This document shows positions 8,783-17,165 of a DNA stretch of 64,000 nt, in pieces. The stretch lies in the NCBI GenBank assembly GCA_021325025.1, contig JAJPHZ010000039.1, positions 62,001 to 126,000 of the forward strand, given 5' to 3'. The translations under genes were made by a program, and so were the position numbers. The DNA comes from Pseudomonadota bacterium. GTDB taxonomy: Bacteria; Desulfobacterota; Binatia; Binatales; Binataceae. The notes beneath the pieces are model-generated. The model was given only the letters and a program-made list of their open reading frames with translations, did not search any database and was not told the DNA's origin. Within the stretch, counting starts at the first letter, position 1, and every line of letters starts with the position of its first letter.

Positions 8783-10297
8783 TCAGCGCGTGCCCAGCCC
8801 GATATACACCGACTTTATTTCGGTATATTCCTCGATTCCCTGCAACCCGCCCTCGCGGCCCAGTCCCGAACCTTTGAATCCGCCGAAGGGCAGGTTGGCC
8901 AGCGTGGCGAAGGTGTTGACCCCGACCTTTCCGGCGCGGAACCCGCGCGCGAAGCGCAGCGCGCGCCCGATATCGCGTGTACAGACCATCGCGGCCAGCC
9001 CGTAGCTGGTATCGTTGGCCAGGCGCAGCGCTTCGGCTTCGTCCTTGAAGGGGATCATCGCCAGCACCGGTCCGAAGATTTCCTCGCGCGCGATCGTCAT
9101 ATCGTTGCGCACGCCGGCAAACAGCGTTGGGTTGATGAAGTTGCCGTTGGCCAGGTCCCCGTCCGCGGGACGATCGCCGCCCAACACCAGGCGCGCGCCG
9201 CCCTCGCATCCGGCCCTGATATAACCCATGACGCGCTCGACCTGGCGTTCATTGATGATCGGCGCGGAGGTGGTGGCGGGGTCAAACGGGTCGCCGAATC
9301 TGACGTTTTTGGCGAACGCGGCGGCCTTCTCGACGATCTCGTCGTAGATCGATTGCTGCACCAGCGTGCGGGTCAGACATGAGCATCCCTGCCCCGACAA
9401 CCCCATCGCCACGCCGCCCATCGCGGCCGCTGCGGCCAGGTTGATGTCGGGTGCATCGTCAAAAATCACCTGCGGGCTCTTGCCGCCCAATTCCAGCGAC
9501 ACGCGCTTGATACCTTTGCCTGAGACCTCGATTATATGTTCGCCGACGCGCCGGCTCCCGGTGAAATGTATTTTGTCGATCGCCGGATGGGTAATCAGCG
9601 CCTCGCCGACTGATGGGCCGGTTCCGAGCACCAGGTTGAAAACGCCCCTGGGAACACCGGCTTCCTCGAGCAGTTGCGTCAGCCGGATTATGGTCAGGCT
9701 GGCGTACTCCGAGGGCTTCATGACGATGGTACATCCGGCGGCCAGCGCGGGCGCGACCTTTTTGCAAAACAGGTTCAGCGGCGCGTTCCAGGGCAGAATC
9801 GCCGCGACCACCCCCACCGGCTCGCGCAGCGTCATCGCCATCACATCGTCGGCGCCGCCGGTGTCGGGCAGCGTCTGACCGCCGAGTTTGTCGATCCATC
9901 CGGCATAATGCTCAAACGTGTCGGCGAAGTATTCAGGCCCCAGCGGATAAGCCGAATGCGAAGACACCGGCAGGCCGTTGTCCATGGTCTGCAGACGGTT
10001 GAGCTGGGCGGCGTTGGCGCGCGCCAGGTTCGCGATACGATCGAGAATCCGCTTGCGTTCGCGCGTCTTCATTTTGGGCCACGGGCCTTCCTCAAACGCC
10101 CTGCGCGCTGCCATCACCGCCTGGTCGACATCATCGCGGCCGGCGGTGGCAAGGCGCGCCACCGCTTCATGGGTTGCAGGATGGACATGAGTCCATACCT
10201 CGTCGCTGTGGGGCCGAACCCAGCGCCCGTCGATATACAGATGCGGGCAGTCCTTTATTCCAAGTTCATCGCGATGCGGTAAAACACTGATCGCCAT
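8783..10297 (-). CDS. NAD(P)-dependent aldehyde dehydrogenase
   Basis: A full-length 504-residue aldehyde dehydrogenase. It has PWNAP at 169-173 and KPSE at 194-197 for cofactor binding, FTGSRRVG near 245, the general base E269 in LELGGKSP and the catalytic C305 in GQGCSC. The usual GQxC is kept, but the next residues are SCL rather than the common SAG or TAG. The C-terminal segment NLPFGGFKGSGLGREGG is intact. GAGGA precedes the ATG. It lies downstream of the AraC-type regulator and upstream of the LLM and P450 genes, so it could oxidise the aldehyde made by successive hydroxylation. Substrate specificity is not readable. Confidence 0.92.
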   Translation of the reverse strand: MAISVLPHRDELGIKDCPHLYIDGRWVRPHSDEVWTHVHPATHEAVARLATAGRDDVDQAVMAARRAFEEGPWPKMKTRERKRILDRIANLARANAAQLNRLQTMDNGLPVSSHSAYPLGPEYFADTFEHYAGWIDKLGGQTLPDTGGADDVMAMTLREPVGVVAAILPWNAPLNLFCKKVAPALAAGCTIVMKPSEYASLTIIRLTQLLEEAGVPRGVFNLVLGTGPSVGEALITHPAIDKIHFTGSRRVGEHIIEVSGKGIKRVSLELGGKSPQVIFDDAPDINLAAAAAMGGVAMGLSGQGCSCLTRTLVQQSIYDEIVEKAAAFAKNVRFGDPFDPATTSAPIINERQVERVMGYIRAGCEGGARLVLGGDRPADGDLANGNFINPTLFAGVRNDMTIAREEIFGPVLAMIPFKDEAEALRLANDTSYGLAAMVCTRDIGRALRFARGFRAGKVGVNTFATLANLPFGGFKGSGLGREGGLQGIEEYTEIKSVYIGLGTR

Positions 10298-10390
10298 ATG
10301 GTCCTCGTGGTGATTGAGTGAACGATTTGCGGTGCGCGTCCGCGCGCTTTCCTAACATCACTGACGACTTCCGGCAAACGGGAAAGGTGC

Positions 10391-11287
10391 TCAATGCCTT
10401 TGCCGCAAGCGGTAGGCGGCGGGCGTCGTGCCGACCAGCTTGTGGAAGACGGCGGTGAAATGGCTTTGGCTCTCGAATCCCAGACTGGAGGAAATTTCCG
10501 AAAGCGAAGTGGAGCTTGCCTCCAGCATCGCGCGTGCCCGTGCGATGCGCTTGCGCAGTACGAACTGATGCGGCGGCAGACCCATCGCCTCCCGGAACAG
10601 GCGCGCAAAGCGGCATGGGCTCATGTCCACCACGCCTCCCAACTCGGTCAGGGAAAGGTCAGCGGAAAGATTTTCTTCTATGTAGTCGAGCACCAGCCGC
10701 AGGCGGCGCGATCCGATGCCAGTTTTGTGGGCGTTGGCCGGAAGGCCGCGTTCGGAATAAGCCGCCAGCAAATGCGTCATCAGCGCGGCCGCCAGCGATT
10801 CACCGTAAAGCCGCCCGCCGGGATAGCCTTGTTCGATCTCCGCATTGAGCGCCATCCCGAGGTGAAAGAAATGCGGGTCGTTAACCGCGTATGCGTTGCG
10901 CAATCGCGCCCCGTCGCGATCCAGCAGGTCGGCGGCGGACTCGGCCAACATCCACGACCTGAGGCTGATGAACAGGGTGGTGACCGGCCCGCCCACCTCT
11001 ATCGGCGGAACATGCCCCGGCGCCAGAACGCATACGCTGCCCGGACCCATCGCAAGGTGTTCCGTTCTGCCGCCGCGCTTGAGCCCAAGTGCGCTGCCGC
11101 CTTCGACGATGATGCTCAAAAACGGTTCAAGCAGCATCACTTCGGGCGCTTTGAAGGAAGGCAGGCGATGGCGCTCCACGCGCAGACCGTCCCACGGCGC
11201 CCGGCTGCTCGACACCTGGGGCGCGGCCGCAAACGCTTTGCGCGTGCGGCCGTTGCGGCAATCGATGAGACAAATGCGATCATTCAC
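10391..11287 (-). CDS. AraC-family transcriptional regulator
   Basis: About 298 residues from a GTG at 11287. The last 100 residues form the double helix-turn-helix of AraC/XylS proteins, with LSLTELGGVVDMSP, FARLFREAMG and SSLGFESQSHFTAVFHKLVGTTPAAYR. The N-terminal half (about 190 residues) is a cupin-like sensing domain without recognisable ligand. The frame is open to 11416, but that extension runs into the SDR gene ending at 11326, so I chose GTG 11287, preceded by GAGG. It lies between SDR and aldehyde dehydrogenase genes of the same strand and is the only dedicated transcription factor seen in the window. It is the obvious candidate inducer of the ALDH-LLM-P450 row. Confidence 0.82.
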   Translation of the reverse strand: MNDRICLIDCRNGRTRKAFAAAPQVSSSRAPWDGLRVERHRLPSFKAPEVMLLEPFLSIIVEGGSALGLKRGGRTEHLAMGPGSVCVLAPGHVPPIEVGGPVTTLFISLRSWMLAESAADLLDRDGARLRNAYAVNDPHFFHLGMALNAEIEQGYPGGRLYGESLAAALMTHLLAAYSERGLPANAHKTGIGSRRLRLVLDYIEENLSADLSLTELGGVVDMSPCRFARLFREAMGLPPHQFVLRKRIARARAMLEASSTSLSEISSSLGFESQSHFTAVFHKLVGTTPAAYRLRQRH

Positions 11288-11325
11288 GGCCGTTGCCTCA
11301 TGGGCGCGTGCGCGCCTTTGATTGT

Positions 11326-12117
11326 CTAATCGAAAAATGCCATCCGATGTCCCGCCATCCAGCCGCCGTCGACCACCAGGGTATGGCCGGTGATGAAGCT
11401 GGCATCGTCGCTGCACAGGAACAACGCCGCGCGCGCGATTTCCTCGGGCTGCGCCTGGCGCTTGATCAGGCTGTGCGAGAGCGCCAGTTGCCCCATTTTG
11501 ATTAGCTGTTCGGGCGGAATCTTGTCGATTATGCCTTTGGCGATATTGGTTTGGACGCCGCCGGGGCAGATGCAGTTGGCGCGCACATTGTAATGTGCAT
11601 AGTCCATCGCGATCGATTTCATCAGGTTAACCACCCCGGCCTTGGCGGCGCCGTAATGGGGTTCGCCATTATGGCCTTCCAGGCCCGCGACCGACCCGGT
11701 GGCGAGAATCACTCCGCTGTTCTGCTTCATGAACTGCGCCAGCGCATACTTGCAGCCCAAAAACACCCCCTTCAAATTGATCGACAGCATCCGATCCCAT
11801 TCCTCTTCGGTCATGCTGTGGACCTGCGCGGGAAAGAAGATGCCGGCGTTGTTGTAGATGATGTCCAAACGGCCCCAGCGCTTGACCGCCTCGGCCACCA
11901 TTGCTTCGGCGTCGCGCGCCTTGGAGACGTCGGCCTTGAAGGCAAAAGCCTGGCCGCCGCCCTTGGTGATTTCGGCCACCGCGCCGTTGGCCCCATCCAG
12001 ATCCACGTCAACGGCGGCGACTTTGGCGCCCTCCTGAGCGAACAGGATCGCGGTCGCGCGTCCGATCCCCGAACCGGCGCCCGTGATCAGCGCGACTTTT
12101 CCGTCCAGCTTTCCCAT
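11326..12117 (-). CDS. SDR-family NAD(P)-dependent oxidoreductase
   Basis: A 263-residue classical short-chain dehydrogenase. It has TGAGSGIG for cofactor binding near 12-19, NNAG near 88, the active-site Ser in ATGSVAG and YGAAK for the catalytic Tyr and Lys, and ends FITGHTLVVDGGW. An acidic residue after beta-2 (AAVDVD) suggests NAD preference. Start ATG 12117 is chosen because the Rossmann motif follows at the usual distance; GGAGG lies 12 nt upstream, a little far. An upstream in-frame start at 12162 would add a tail without family similarity. It heads the minus-strand catabolic row and may oxidise the alcohol product of the P450 or LLM enzymes. Confidence 0.88.
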   Translation of the reverse strand: MGKLDGKVALITGAGSGIGRATAILFAQEGAKVAAVDVDLDGANGAVAEITKGGGQAFAFKADVSKARDAEAMVAEAVKRWGRLDIIYNNAGIFFPAQVHSMTEEEWDRMLSINLKGVFLGCKYALAQFMKQNSGVILATGSVAGLEGHNGEPHYGAAKAGVVNLMKSIAMDYAHYNVRANCICPGGVQTNIAKGIIDKIPPEQLIKMGQLALSHSLIKRQAQPEEIARAALFLCSDDASFITGHTLVVDGGWMAGHRMAFFD

Positions 12118-12515
12118 GATGTTTTTGAACCTCCAGGCCCGGTGCACCAGCGGTGTGGGCATTTCCCCTCTCGTTACACTTGATTAACGCTCCCGGTCAA
12201 CCTTGCCGCAGCGACAGGCAATTACCGGACCCTGCGGGTTCCGCCGCTGAGGATGACCGTTTGTGCATAGTGTCCACAGCGATCGTTCACTGCGTTACTC
12301 CCTGGTCCGGAACTGCAGAGCCCATCTGAAAATGGGCGATAGGAACGATGCCCATAATGACGATGGGAGAGCGCCGCCGGTGACAATCCGTCACAGCGTC
12401 TGCTTCTGGCCGTCGGAAAAGCGGGCAATTGAAGCAATGCACTACGGTGGACTAAGCTGAAGCCCGTCTGGACGGGATCACGCCCAGCCGGAGCTGTCGG
12501 GGGATCGACGGACCG
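12118..12515. other. Divergent intergenic region with several small inverted repeats
   Basis: Nearly 400 bases between the SDR (minus) and VOC (plus) genes hold no convincing gene. An open frame of 65 codons at 12263-12460 shows no ribosome site or protein-like composition. Small perfect inverted repeats occur: GCCCAT/ATGGGC at 12320-12337, GTGAC-AATCC-GTCAC at 12380-12394 and CCCGTC/GACGGG at 12463-12476. The second has the size and symmetry of a regulator operator. Both flanking genes must start transcription here. Confidence 0.4.
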
Positions 12516-13472
12516 ATGAAGGACGTCGCGCTCGGATCATGTTTTCACGACGTGGCTTACGTCGTAACCGACGTCGGCCGCGCGGCCGCGCGCTTGAGTG
12601 CCCTTGTGCCGGGGACGGCCTTTTCGATCACCTGGATCGCGCTGCGGTCCGTGGATTCGAACAACCCTCAGGCACGCGCCTCGGAACCGATCGAGCTGCA
12701 ATGCGCCGCCGCGCCGGTTGGTCCGCACGGCGAGTATGAAATTCGCCTGCTGCAGCCGTTGAATCGCGATCCGGTTTTCCACGGCGCCATTGCCGCGGCG
12801 GGACCTGGGCTTCATCATGCGGGGTTTTGCGTCTCCGACCTCGACCGTGCGGCGCAGCGGATGGCCCGCCACGGTGTGCCGATCGCGCATCTGCGCGACG
12901 AGGATGGCCGGCGTCATTTGTACTACAGATGCGATCCGATCGGCGGGTTAATCGAATTGTCCAGCGGGCAGGACGGTGCTCCGCCGCCCGTCGAGGCGGC
13001 AGCCGGATCGCTGGCCGCGCATTTCACCCAGATCGCCTATGTCGTCGATGACATCGATGCGGCGCGGCGATGGATGGAAGAGGCGCTGGGGTGCGAAGTG
13101 ATGGCGGCGCGCGACGTCGTCCAGGGCCCGGCATGGAATCTCCGCTTTCGCGGCCAGCCTGTCGGTTACGACTTCAGCCTGAAGATGGTAGTCGGAAGAC
13201 TTGGTCCCACCGGCCAGGGCCAGCTCGAGCTTTTGGAACCTCAGCGCAACAACAACGTGCTTGCGGACTTTCTCAGGGACCACGGACCGGGTCTCAACCA
13301 TATCGCGTTCGCGGTGCCCGACTACGAACAGCTCACCCGCCCGCTGCGCTCGACCGGCGTGCCTGCGCTCAAAGAGATCCACGTGCCGGGGACGGTCCAT
13401 TCCAGCTATTTCGATTGCAGCCGCGACGAGCTGGGAACCATCGAGGTATTCGAAACAGGTCCGCACGCGTAG
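12516..13472 (+). CDS. Two-domain VOC/glyoxalase-fold protein
   Basis: A 318-residue protein containing two VOC-superfamily halves. The first covers about residues 8-150 (HDVAYVVTDV...GLHHAGFCVSDLD) and the second about 168-315 (FTQIAYVVDDID...GLNHIAFAVPDY...GTIEVFE). Histidines at the start of VOC strands and glutamates near the strand ends are present, so a metal site is possible. Relatives include lactoylglutathione lyase-like, methylmalonyl-CoA epimerase-like and extradiol dioxygenase-like enzymes. The next gene downstream (DUF2889) is 105 bases away on the same strand. The upstream ribosome site is weak (GGGGGAT, 12 nt away). The reaction is unknown. Confidence 0.75.
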   Translation: MKDVALGSCFHDVAYVVTDVGRAAARLSALVPGTAFSITWIALRSVDSNNPQARASEPIELQCAAAPVGPHGEYEIRLLQPLNRDPVFHGAIAAAGPGLHHAGFCVSDLDRAAQRMARHGVPIAHLRDEDGRRHLYYRCDPIGGLIELSSGQDGAPPPVEAAAGSLAAHFTQIAYVVDDIDAARRWMEEALGCEVMAARDVVQGPAWNLRFRGQPVGYDFSLKMVVGRLGPTGQGQLELLEPQRNNNVLADFLRDHGPGLNHIAFAVPDYEQLTRPLRSTGVPALKEIHVPGTVHSSYFDCSRDELGTIEVFETGPHA

Positions 13473-13577
13473 ACCTGGCCGGCCGAATTGACCGGCAAAC
13501 CGAATCCTGCGACGCTTCAAGCCTAAGGCGGCGTGAGGTTGTCAACGCCGCGGCATTGATTATTCGGAGAAGACGCG

Positions 13578-14366
13578 ATGCCACATCCGACCTACAGGCG
13601 GCGTATTCGCATCACCACGGCTGCGGGCAAGGCGCGCGCCGATATCGAGGATGACGCCCATCGCTACGGCGTCGCGTTGGTTCACGATGGCGCCAGGGTG
13701 ACGGCGATCAGGGGCGAGGGGCTACGCACGCCGTGGACGTTGTGTATCGACGCCGCCCGGCTGGTCGACCGCCTGGTCGGGATGCCGCTTACTGCCGACC
13801 CGGCCGCGATTTACAAGTACACCGACGGCCGCTTCCAGTGCACTCACGCGTTCGACGTGGCCGGCCTGGCGATTGCGCATGCCTATCGCGCCACGCCCCG
13901 CCGCCAGTACGACATCGACGTTCCCTATCCGGTGATGGACTTCAATGCGCCCAAGACGCTGACGCTGCTGCGCGACGGCAAGCTCGTCCTGCAATGGACG
14001 GTCGAGGGCCAGACGATCGTTTCGCCCGCCCCTTACGCCGGACAGAGCCTGGCCGACGTGGTGCGATGGGCGAAGAAGACGTTTGCCGATCCCGACGACT
14101 ACGAAGCGGTGGTGGTGGCGCGCCGCGCCACCTATATCTCGGGTGTCAAAACCCAGGACCTCGACACGCGCAAGTCAGCGGCCGACGGCGGACAGTCGAT
14201 GGGACGCTGCTGGGTGTTTCAACCCGAGCGGGCCGCCGTGGCGTGGCGCATTCGCGGCAACACGCGCGACTTCACGCACAGCGCCGAGCCGATGCTCTCC
14301 GATCTCGAAACGATCGCGCCCGACGGGCTGGGTCCGATGCCCACGCCAGAGAATTCAGAGCGCTAA
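13578..14366 (+). CDS. DUF2889 family protein
   Basis: A 262-residue protein whose first 110 residues follow the DUF2889 pattern: YRRRIRI start, DIEDDAHRYGV, a PWTLCIDAARLVDRLVG segment and the conserved CTHAFDVAGLAIAHA. The domain has no known function but recurs in aromatic and lipid degradation regions. The remaining residues add a beta-rich segment (FNAPKTLTLLRDGK onward). CGGAGAAG lies 8 nt before the ATG. It sits between a VOC protein and a small protein in the same direction. No signal peptide or membrane segment, so cytoplasmic. Confidence 0.78.
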   Translation: MPHPTYRRRIRITTAAGKARADIEDDAHRYGVALVHDGARVTAIRGEGLRTPWTLCIDAARLVDRLVGMPLTADPAAIYKYTDGRFQCTHAFDVAGLAIAHAYRATPRRQYDIDVPYPVMDFNAPKTLTLLRDGKLVLQWTVEGQTIVSPAPYAGQSLADVVRWAKKTFADPDDYEAVVVARRATYISGVKTQDLDTRKSAADGGQSMGRCWVFQPERAAVAWRIRGNTRDFTHSAEPMLSDLETIAPDGLGPMPTPENSER

Positions 14367-14445
14367 TCTCCACATCGCGCGCGCGATTTGCTAGCAATCC
14401 ATCGCCGCCGCAAATCCGGCGGCGCTAACCGGGGGAGATTTGGCG

Positions 14446-14745
14446 ATGGCTTTGTTTCTCGACACGATCTATTTCAACCGTCAGCCGGCCGACAAGCTCA
14501 AGGAAACCCTGACCGCCATCAACAAGAGTCTTACCAGCGGCAGTGGACTGCCCAAGGGTGTAACAGTAAAAGCCGGTCCCTGGTATTCCAATGAGGAAAT
14601 GAAGCTGGTGGTGGTACTCGACATGCAGGACCACAGCCTGAGCTACACCGCTTTTTCCAACGCGGTTGCCGGCGGGATGGTCGAGAAGCGCAAGCTCGAG
14701 CCGATCGTCGACTGGAGCACAGTGGAAGCGTTCATCAAGTCGTAG
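14446..14745 (+). CDS. Small conserved-looking protein of unknown function
   Basis: A 99-residue protein, MALFLDTIYFNRQ to FIKS, with alternating beta-alpha character like dimeric alpha/beta-barrel proteins. I do not recognise a named family with confidence. GGGGGAG (14431-14437) lies 8 nt before ATG 14446. It is 79 bases downstream of the DUF2889 gene. Three perfect hairpins follow the stop codon, the last with a T run, so it likely ends a VOC-DUF2889-small protein transcript. Confidence 0.6.
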   Translation: MALFLDTIYFNRQPADKLKETLTAINKSLTSGSGLPKGVTVKAGPWYSNEEMKLVVVLDMQDHSLSYTAFSNAVAGGMVEKRKLEPIVDWSTVEAFIKS

Positions 14746-14768
14746 CCCAACGTATCGGGCGCGGTTCA

Positions 14769-14844
14769 GGCGCCGGCATCGAGCCGGCGCCAAGCGGGTG
14801 CGCAAATTATGTGGCCGCGCCGCCTTTGAAAATAAGGCGGCGCG
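14769..14844. repeat. Two consecutive perfect GC-rich hairpins
   Basis: GGCGCCGGC (14769-14777), loop ATCGA, GCCGGCGCC (14783-14791) is a 9-bp perfect stem. CGCGCCGCCTT (14816-14826), loop of 7 bases, AAGGCGGCGCG (14834-14844) is an 11-bp perfect stem. Neither is followed by a plus-strand T run. They lie between convergent genes ahead of the terminator hairpin at 14870. Confidence 0.7.
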
Positions 14845-14869
14845 AGCAAAAATGCTGCTCCATCGATGG

Positions 14870-14900
14870 GGGGCAGCGACGGCTGCCCCACGCTTTTTCT
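14870..14900 (+). terminator. Rho-independent terminator
   Basis: GGGGCAGC (14870-14877), loop GACG, GCTGCCCC (14882-14889), then ACGCTTTTTCTTT. The stem is perfect and followed by a T-rich tract on the plus strand. It ends the transcript of the small gene finishing at 14745 and lies before the convergent SDR ending at 14968. Confidence 0.7.
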
Positions 14901-14967
14901 TTCCGTTTTGAGACCTGCCAAATGTGGAAAGCCGCGGGCGGTTGAACCGACCTTTTGTTGGGCGGCC

Positions 14968-15762
14968 TCACAGGTTGTGCTCTTTGACGTAGTCGGCCGC
15001 CACCACCGTCCTGCCGTTGAAGAACATGATGTTGGGATGTGTGCACAGGGCGGCGACGGTCTTGGCCGCCAACTCCATCGAATGCGCCTGACTGACATCC
15101 AGGCCGCCCAGGCGCCCACTGTTCTTCTCGACCCGCTCGGTAAGCGTATAGCCCGGATCCACCAGGATCGTGGGGATGCCGTGGACGCCGGTTTCCTTGG
15201 CCAGCCCTTGCGAGAAGCGATGCATCCCGCCCTTGACCGCACCGTACGCGATCGCGGCGCCGCCCTTGCCCGGCAGCGCCGCCATCTCCGTCGTTGCCAG
15301 TGCCGAGGTGATGTTGATAATCGTGCCGCGCTTGCGCTCGATCATTTGCGGCAGCAATTCGCGGCATACCAGCACCGGCGCCAGCAGGTTGGCGTTGACG
15401 TAGTTGTGCCAGTTCTCCCAGCGGAATTGCAGGAACGGCGTGTAATGCTGATCTTCGCTGAAGTAGGCGCCGTTGTTGACCACGATGTCGACGTGACCGC
15501 ATCGCTCCATCGCCTCGCCGCACATCCGCCGCACTTCATCCTCCGAGGTGAGATCGCATTTCAGTTGCACGGTCTTGACGCCGAAGGCTTCGCATTCCGC
15601 GGCCGCCTCGTGCAGGCTGCCCGGATGGTCCCCGGTGCCCGGTTTGAGTGTGCGCGCGCTCAGGATGACGTCGGCGCCCTGGCGCGCCAATGCGACTGCG
15701 ATTCTTCTGCCGATTCCGCGGCTGGAGCCCGTGACCAGCGCTACTTGTCCGTTAAGACTCAT
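14968..15762 (-). CDS. SDR-family oxidoreductase, paired with a P450
   Basis: A 264-residue short-chain dehydrogenase. It has TGSSRGIG near 11-18, NNGAYF near 93, INITSAL (catalytic Ser) and a YGAVK catalytic pair, and ends VVAADYVKEHNL. It has an unusual inserted PGTGDHPGSLHEA segment after beta-2 (about residues 44-56) shared with the SDR at 28981-29787, showing the two are paralogues. Start ATG 15762 matches the usual distance to the Rossmann motif; the frame upstream to 15891 has no support. It is divergent from a P450 gene 131 bases away, just as its paralogue lies beside another P450. Likely oxidises a hydroxylated or hydroxyacyl product. Confidence 0.88.
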   Translation of the reverse strand: MSLNGQVALVTGSSRGIGRRIAVALARQGADVILSARTLKPGTGDHPGSLHEAAAECEAFGVKTVQLKCDLTSEDEVRRMCGEAMERCGHVDIVVNNGAYFSEDQHYTPFLQFRWENWHNYVNANLLAPVLVCRELLPQMIERKRGTIINITSALATTEMAALPGKGGAAIAYGAVKGGMHRFSQGLAKETGVHGIPTILVDPGYTLTERVEKNSGRLGGLDVSQAHSMELAAKTVAALCTHPNIMFFNGRTVVAADYVKEHNL

Positions 15763-15893
15763 CGATTGTGCCTTAGTGTTGTGTCGATCAGCCGCGGCCC
15801 TGCGCGCACTGCATCGCGCAACCAGCAAAGAGCGCAGCCCGGCATTTGTCAATGCGGCGATTCGATCTAAGATGGCGCCGGAGTGTCGCAAAC

Positions 15894-17123
15894 ATGTCAG
15901 ATTCGCCTAATTCGCCTTTCAACGCCGCGGATAAGGACGCGCGCGGCGTGCAAGTCGATCCGGAACTGAAGTTCAAATACGACTCCTCGGATCCCGCCGT
16001 CGGCGCTGACCTGCTTGCTTACTACAAATCGCTGCTGGCGGCGCCGCCGATTCTCGTGCAGCGGCGCGGCATTGCGTGGGCGATTGTCTCGCGCTACCGC
16101 GACTGCGTCGAGGTGCTGCGCGATCACAAGCGCTTTTCCAGCGTCAATCCCAACCTGCCCGGGACCGAGGATTTCGACGCCTTTCGCGGCGTGCCGGTGA
16201 TGACCTTCGTCGATCCGCCGGTCCATACGCGGCTGCGGCGCGTCGCCGCGCCGTCTTTGGCCGTGCGCCGCATCTACGACCTGGAGCCGCGCTTTCGGGC
16301 GATCTGCGGCGCTATTCTGGATGGTTGGGCGGGCCGGCGCGAAATCGATGTCGTAAGCGAACTGGCAGTCGAGCTTCCGGTCAGAGTATTCGGATTCCTG
16401 CTCGATATTCCCGAGCGCGATTACGAACTGGTGCGCAGCATCGGCGCTCCCGGCAAGACGCTTTATACCGCGGATTTCCTCGCCTCGCGCCACCGCTATA
16501 TCACCGAGCTGGTCAAGCGCCGGCGCGCTCAAAGCGGCGGTCAGGACCTGATCAGCCTCGCCATCGCCGCGCATGAAGCGGGTGAGAAGATCAACGAGTT
16601 GGAATTGTTCGGGATGGTGATGGTGCTGGTGACCGGGGGCATCTCGACCACCGCCGACTCGATCAGCGGCGCGCTCTACCAGATGATCAGCCGCCCGCAA
16701 CTGCTCGCACAGCTTCGTGCCAACCCTGCGCTGGCCCCGAACCTGGTGGAGGAAAATCTGCGCTACGACGGGCCGGTGCAGACGCTGTTTCGCGTCACGA
16801 CCGAAGACGTTGAAGTCGGCGGAACACCCATCCCGGCGCGCACGCCGGTCTATGTGGTGGCGGGCGCCGCCAACCGCGACCCGGCGGTTTTCAGCAATCC
16901 CGATGAGTTCGACATCATGCGCGATCCCAACGACCATCTGGGTTTCGGCGAGGGCGTGCATTTCTGTATCGGCGCGGCGCCCGCCCGCCTGCAGGGCAAG
17001 ATCGCGATCCAGATGATGCTCGAGCGCTTCCCGCGCCTGCGTATCGCGCACGGGTGGCGCCCGCAATATACCGTGCAGGCGTTCGGCCGCGGACTGGCCA
17101 GCCTGCCGCTGCGAATCGACTGA
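15894..17123 (+). CDS. Cytochrome P450 (second of three), unusual I-helix
   Basis: A 409-residue P450 with the K-helix ENLR (ExxR) and a complete heme loop FGEGVHFCIG, Cys at about 358. The I-helix reads TGGISTT where other P450s have AG-x-(D/E)-T-T. The acidic residue of the oxygen-activating acid-alcohol pair is therefore a Ser, which may alter proton delivery. ATG 15894 has GGAG 11 nt upstream; an in-frame ATG at 15846 gives a 16-residue extension without P450 features. It is divergent from an SDR and followed by a hairpin terminator. No ferredoxin or reductase gene is adjacent. Confidence 0.9.
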   Translation: MSDSPNSPFNAADKDARGVQVDPELKFKYDSSDPAVGADLLAYYKSLLAAPPILVQRRGIAWAIVSRYRDCVEVLRDHKRFSSVNPNLPGTEDFDAFRGVPVMTFVDPPVHTRLRRVAAPSLAVRRIYDLEPRFRAICGAILDGWAGRREIDVVSELAVELPVRVFGFLLDIPERDYELVRSIGAPGKTLYTADFLASRHRYITELVKRRRAQSGGQDLISLAIAAHEAGEKINELELFGMVMVLVTGGISTTADSISGALYQMISRPQLLAQLRANPALAPNLVEENLRYDGPVQTLFRVTTEDVEVGGTPIPARTPVYVVAGAANRDPAVFSNPDEFDIMRDPNDHLGFGEGVHFCIGAAPARLQGKIAIQMMLERFPRLRIAHGWRPQYTVQAFGRGLASLPLRID

Positions 17124-17128
17124 CGGCG

Positions 17129-17154
17129 CGGGCGGTTGGCGAAACCGCCCGTTT
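17129..17154 (+). terminator. Hairpin terminator between convergent genes
   Basis: CGGGCGGTT (17129-17137), loop GGCGA, AACCGCCCG (17143-17151), then TTTA. The 9-bp stem starts 6 bases after the P450 stop and 15 bases before the end of the convergent amidohydrolase gene. The T run is short, so efficiency is uncertain. Confidence 0.5.
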
Positions 17155-17165
17155 ACGACGCGGCC

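Noticed and set aside
12263-12460. 65-codon plus-strand frame in the intergenic region
   Set aside because: No ribosome site, no similarity, and the region contains inverted repeats of regulatory type.
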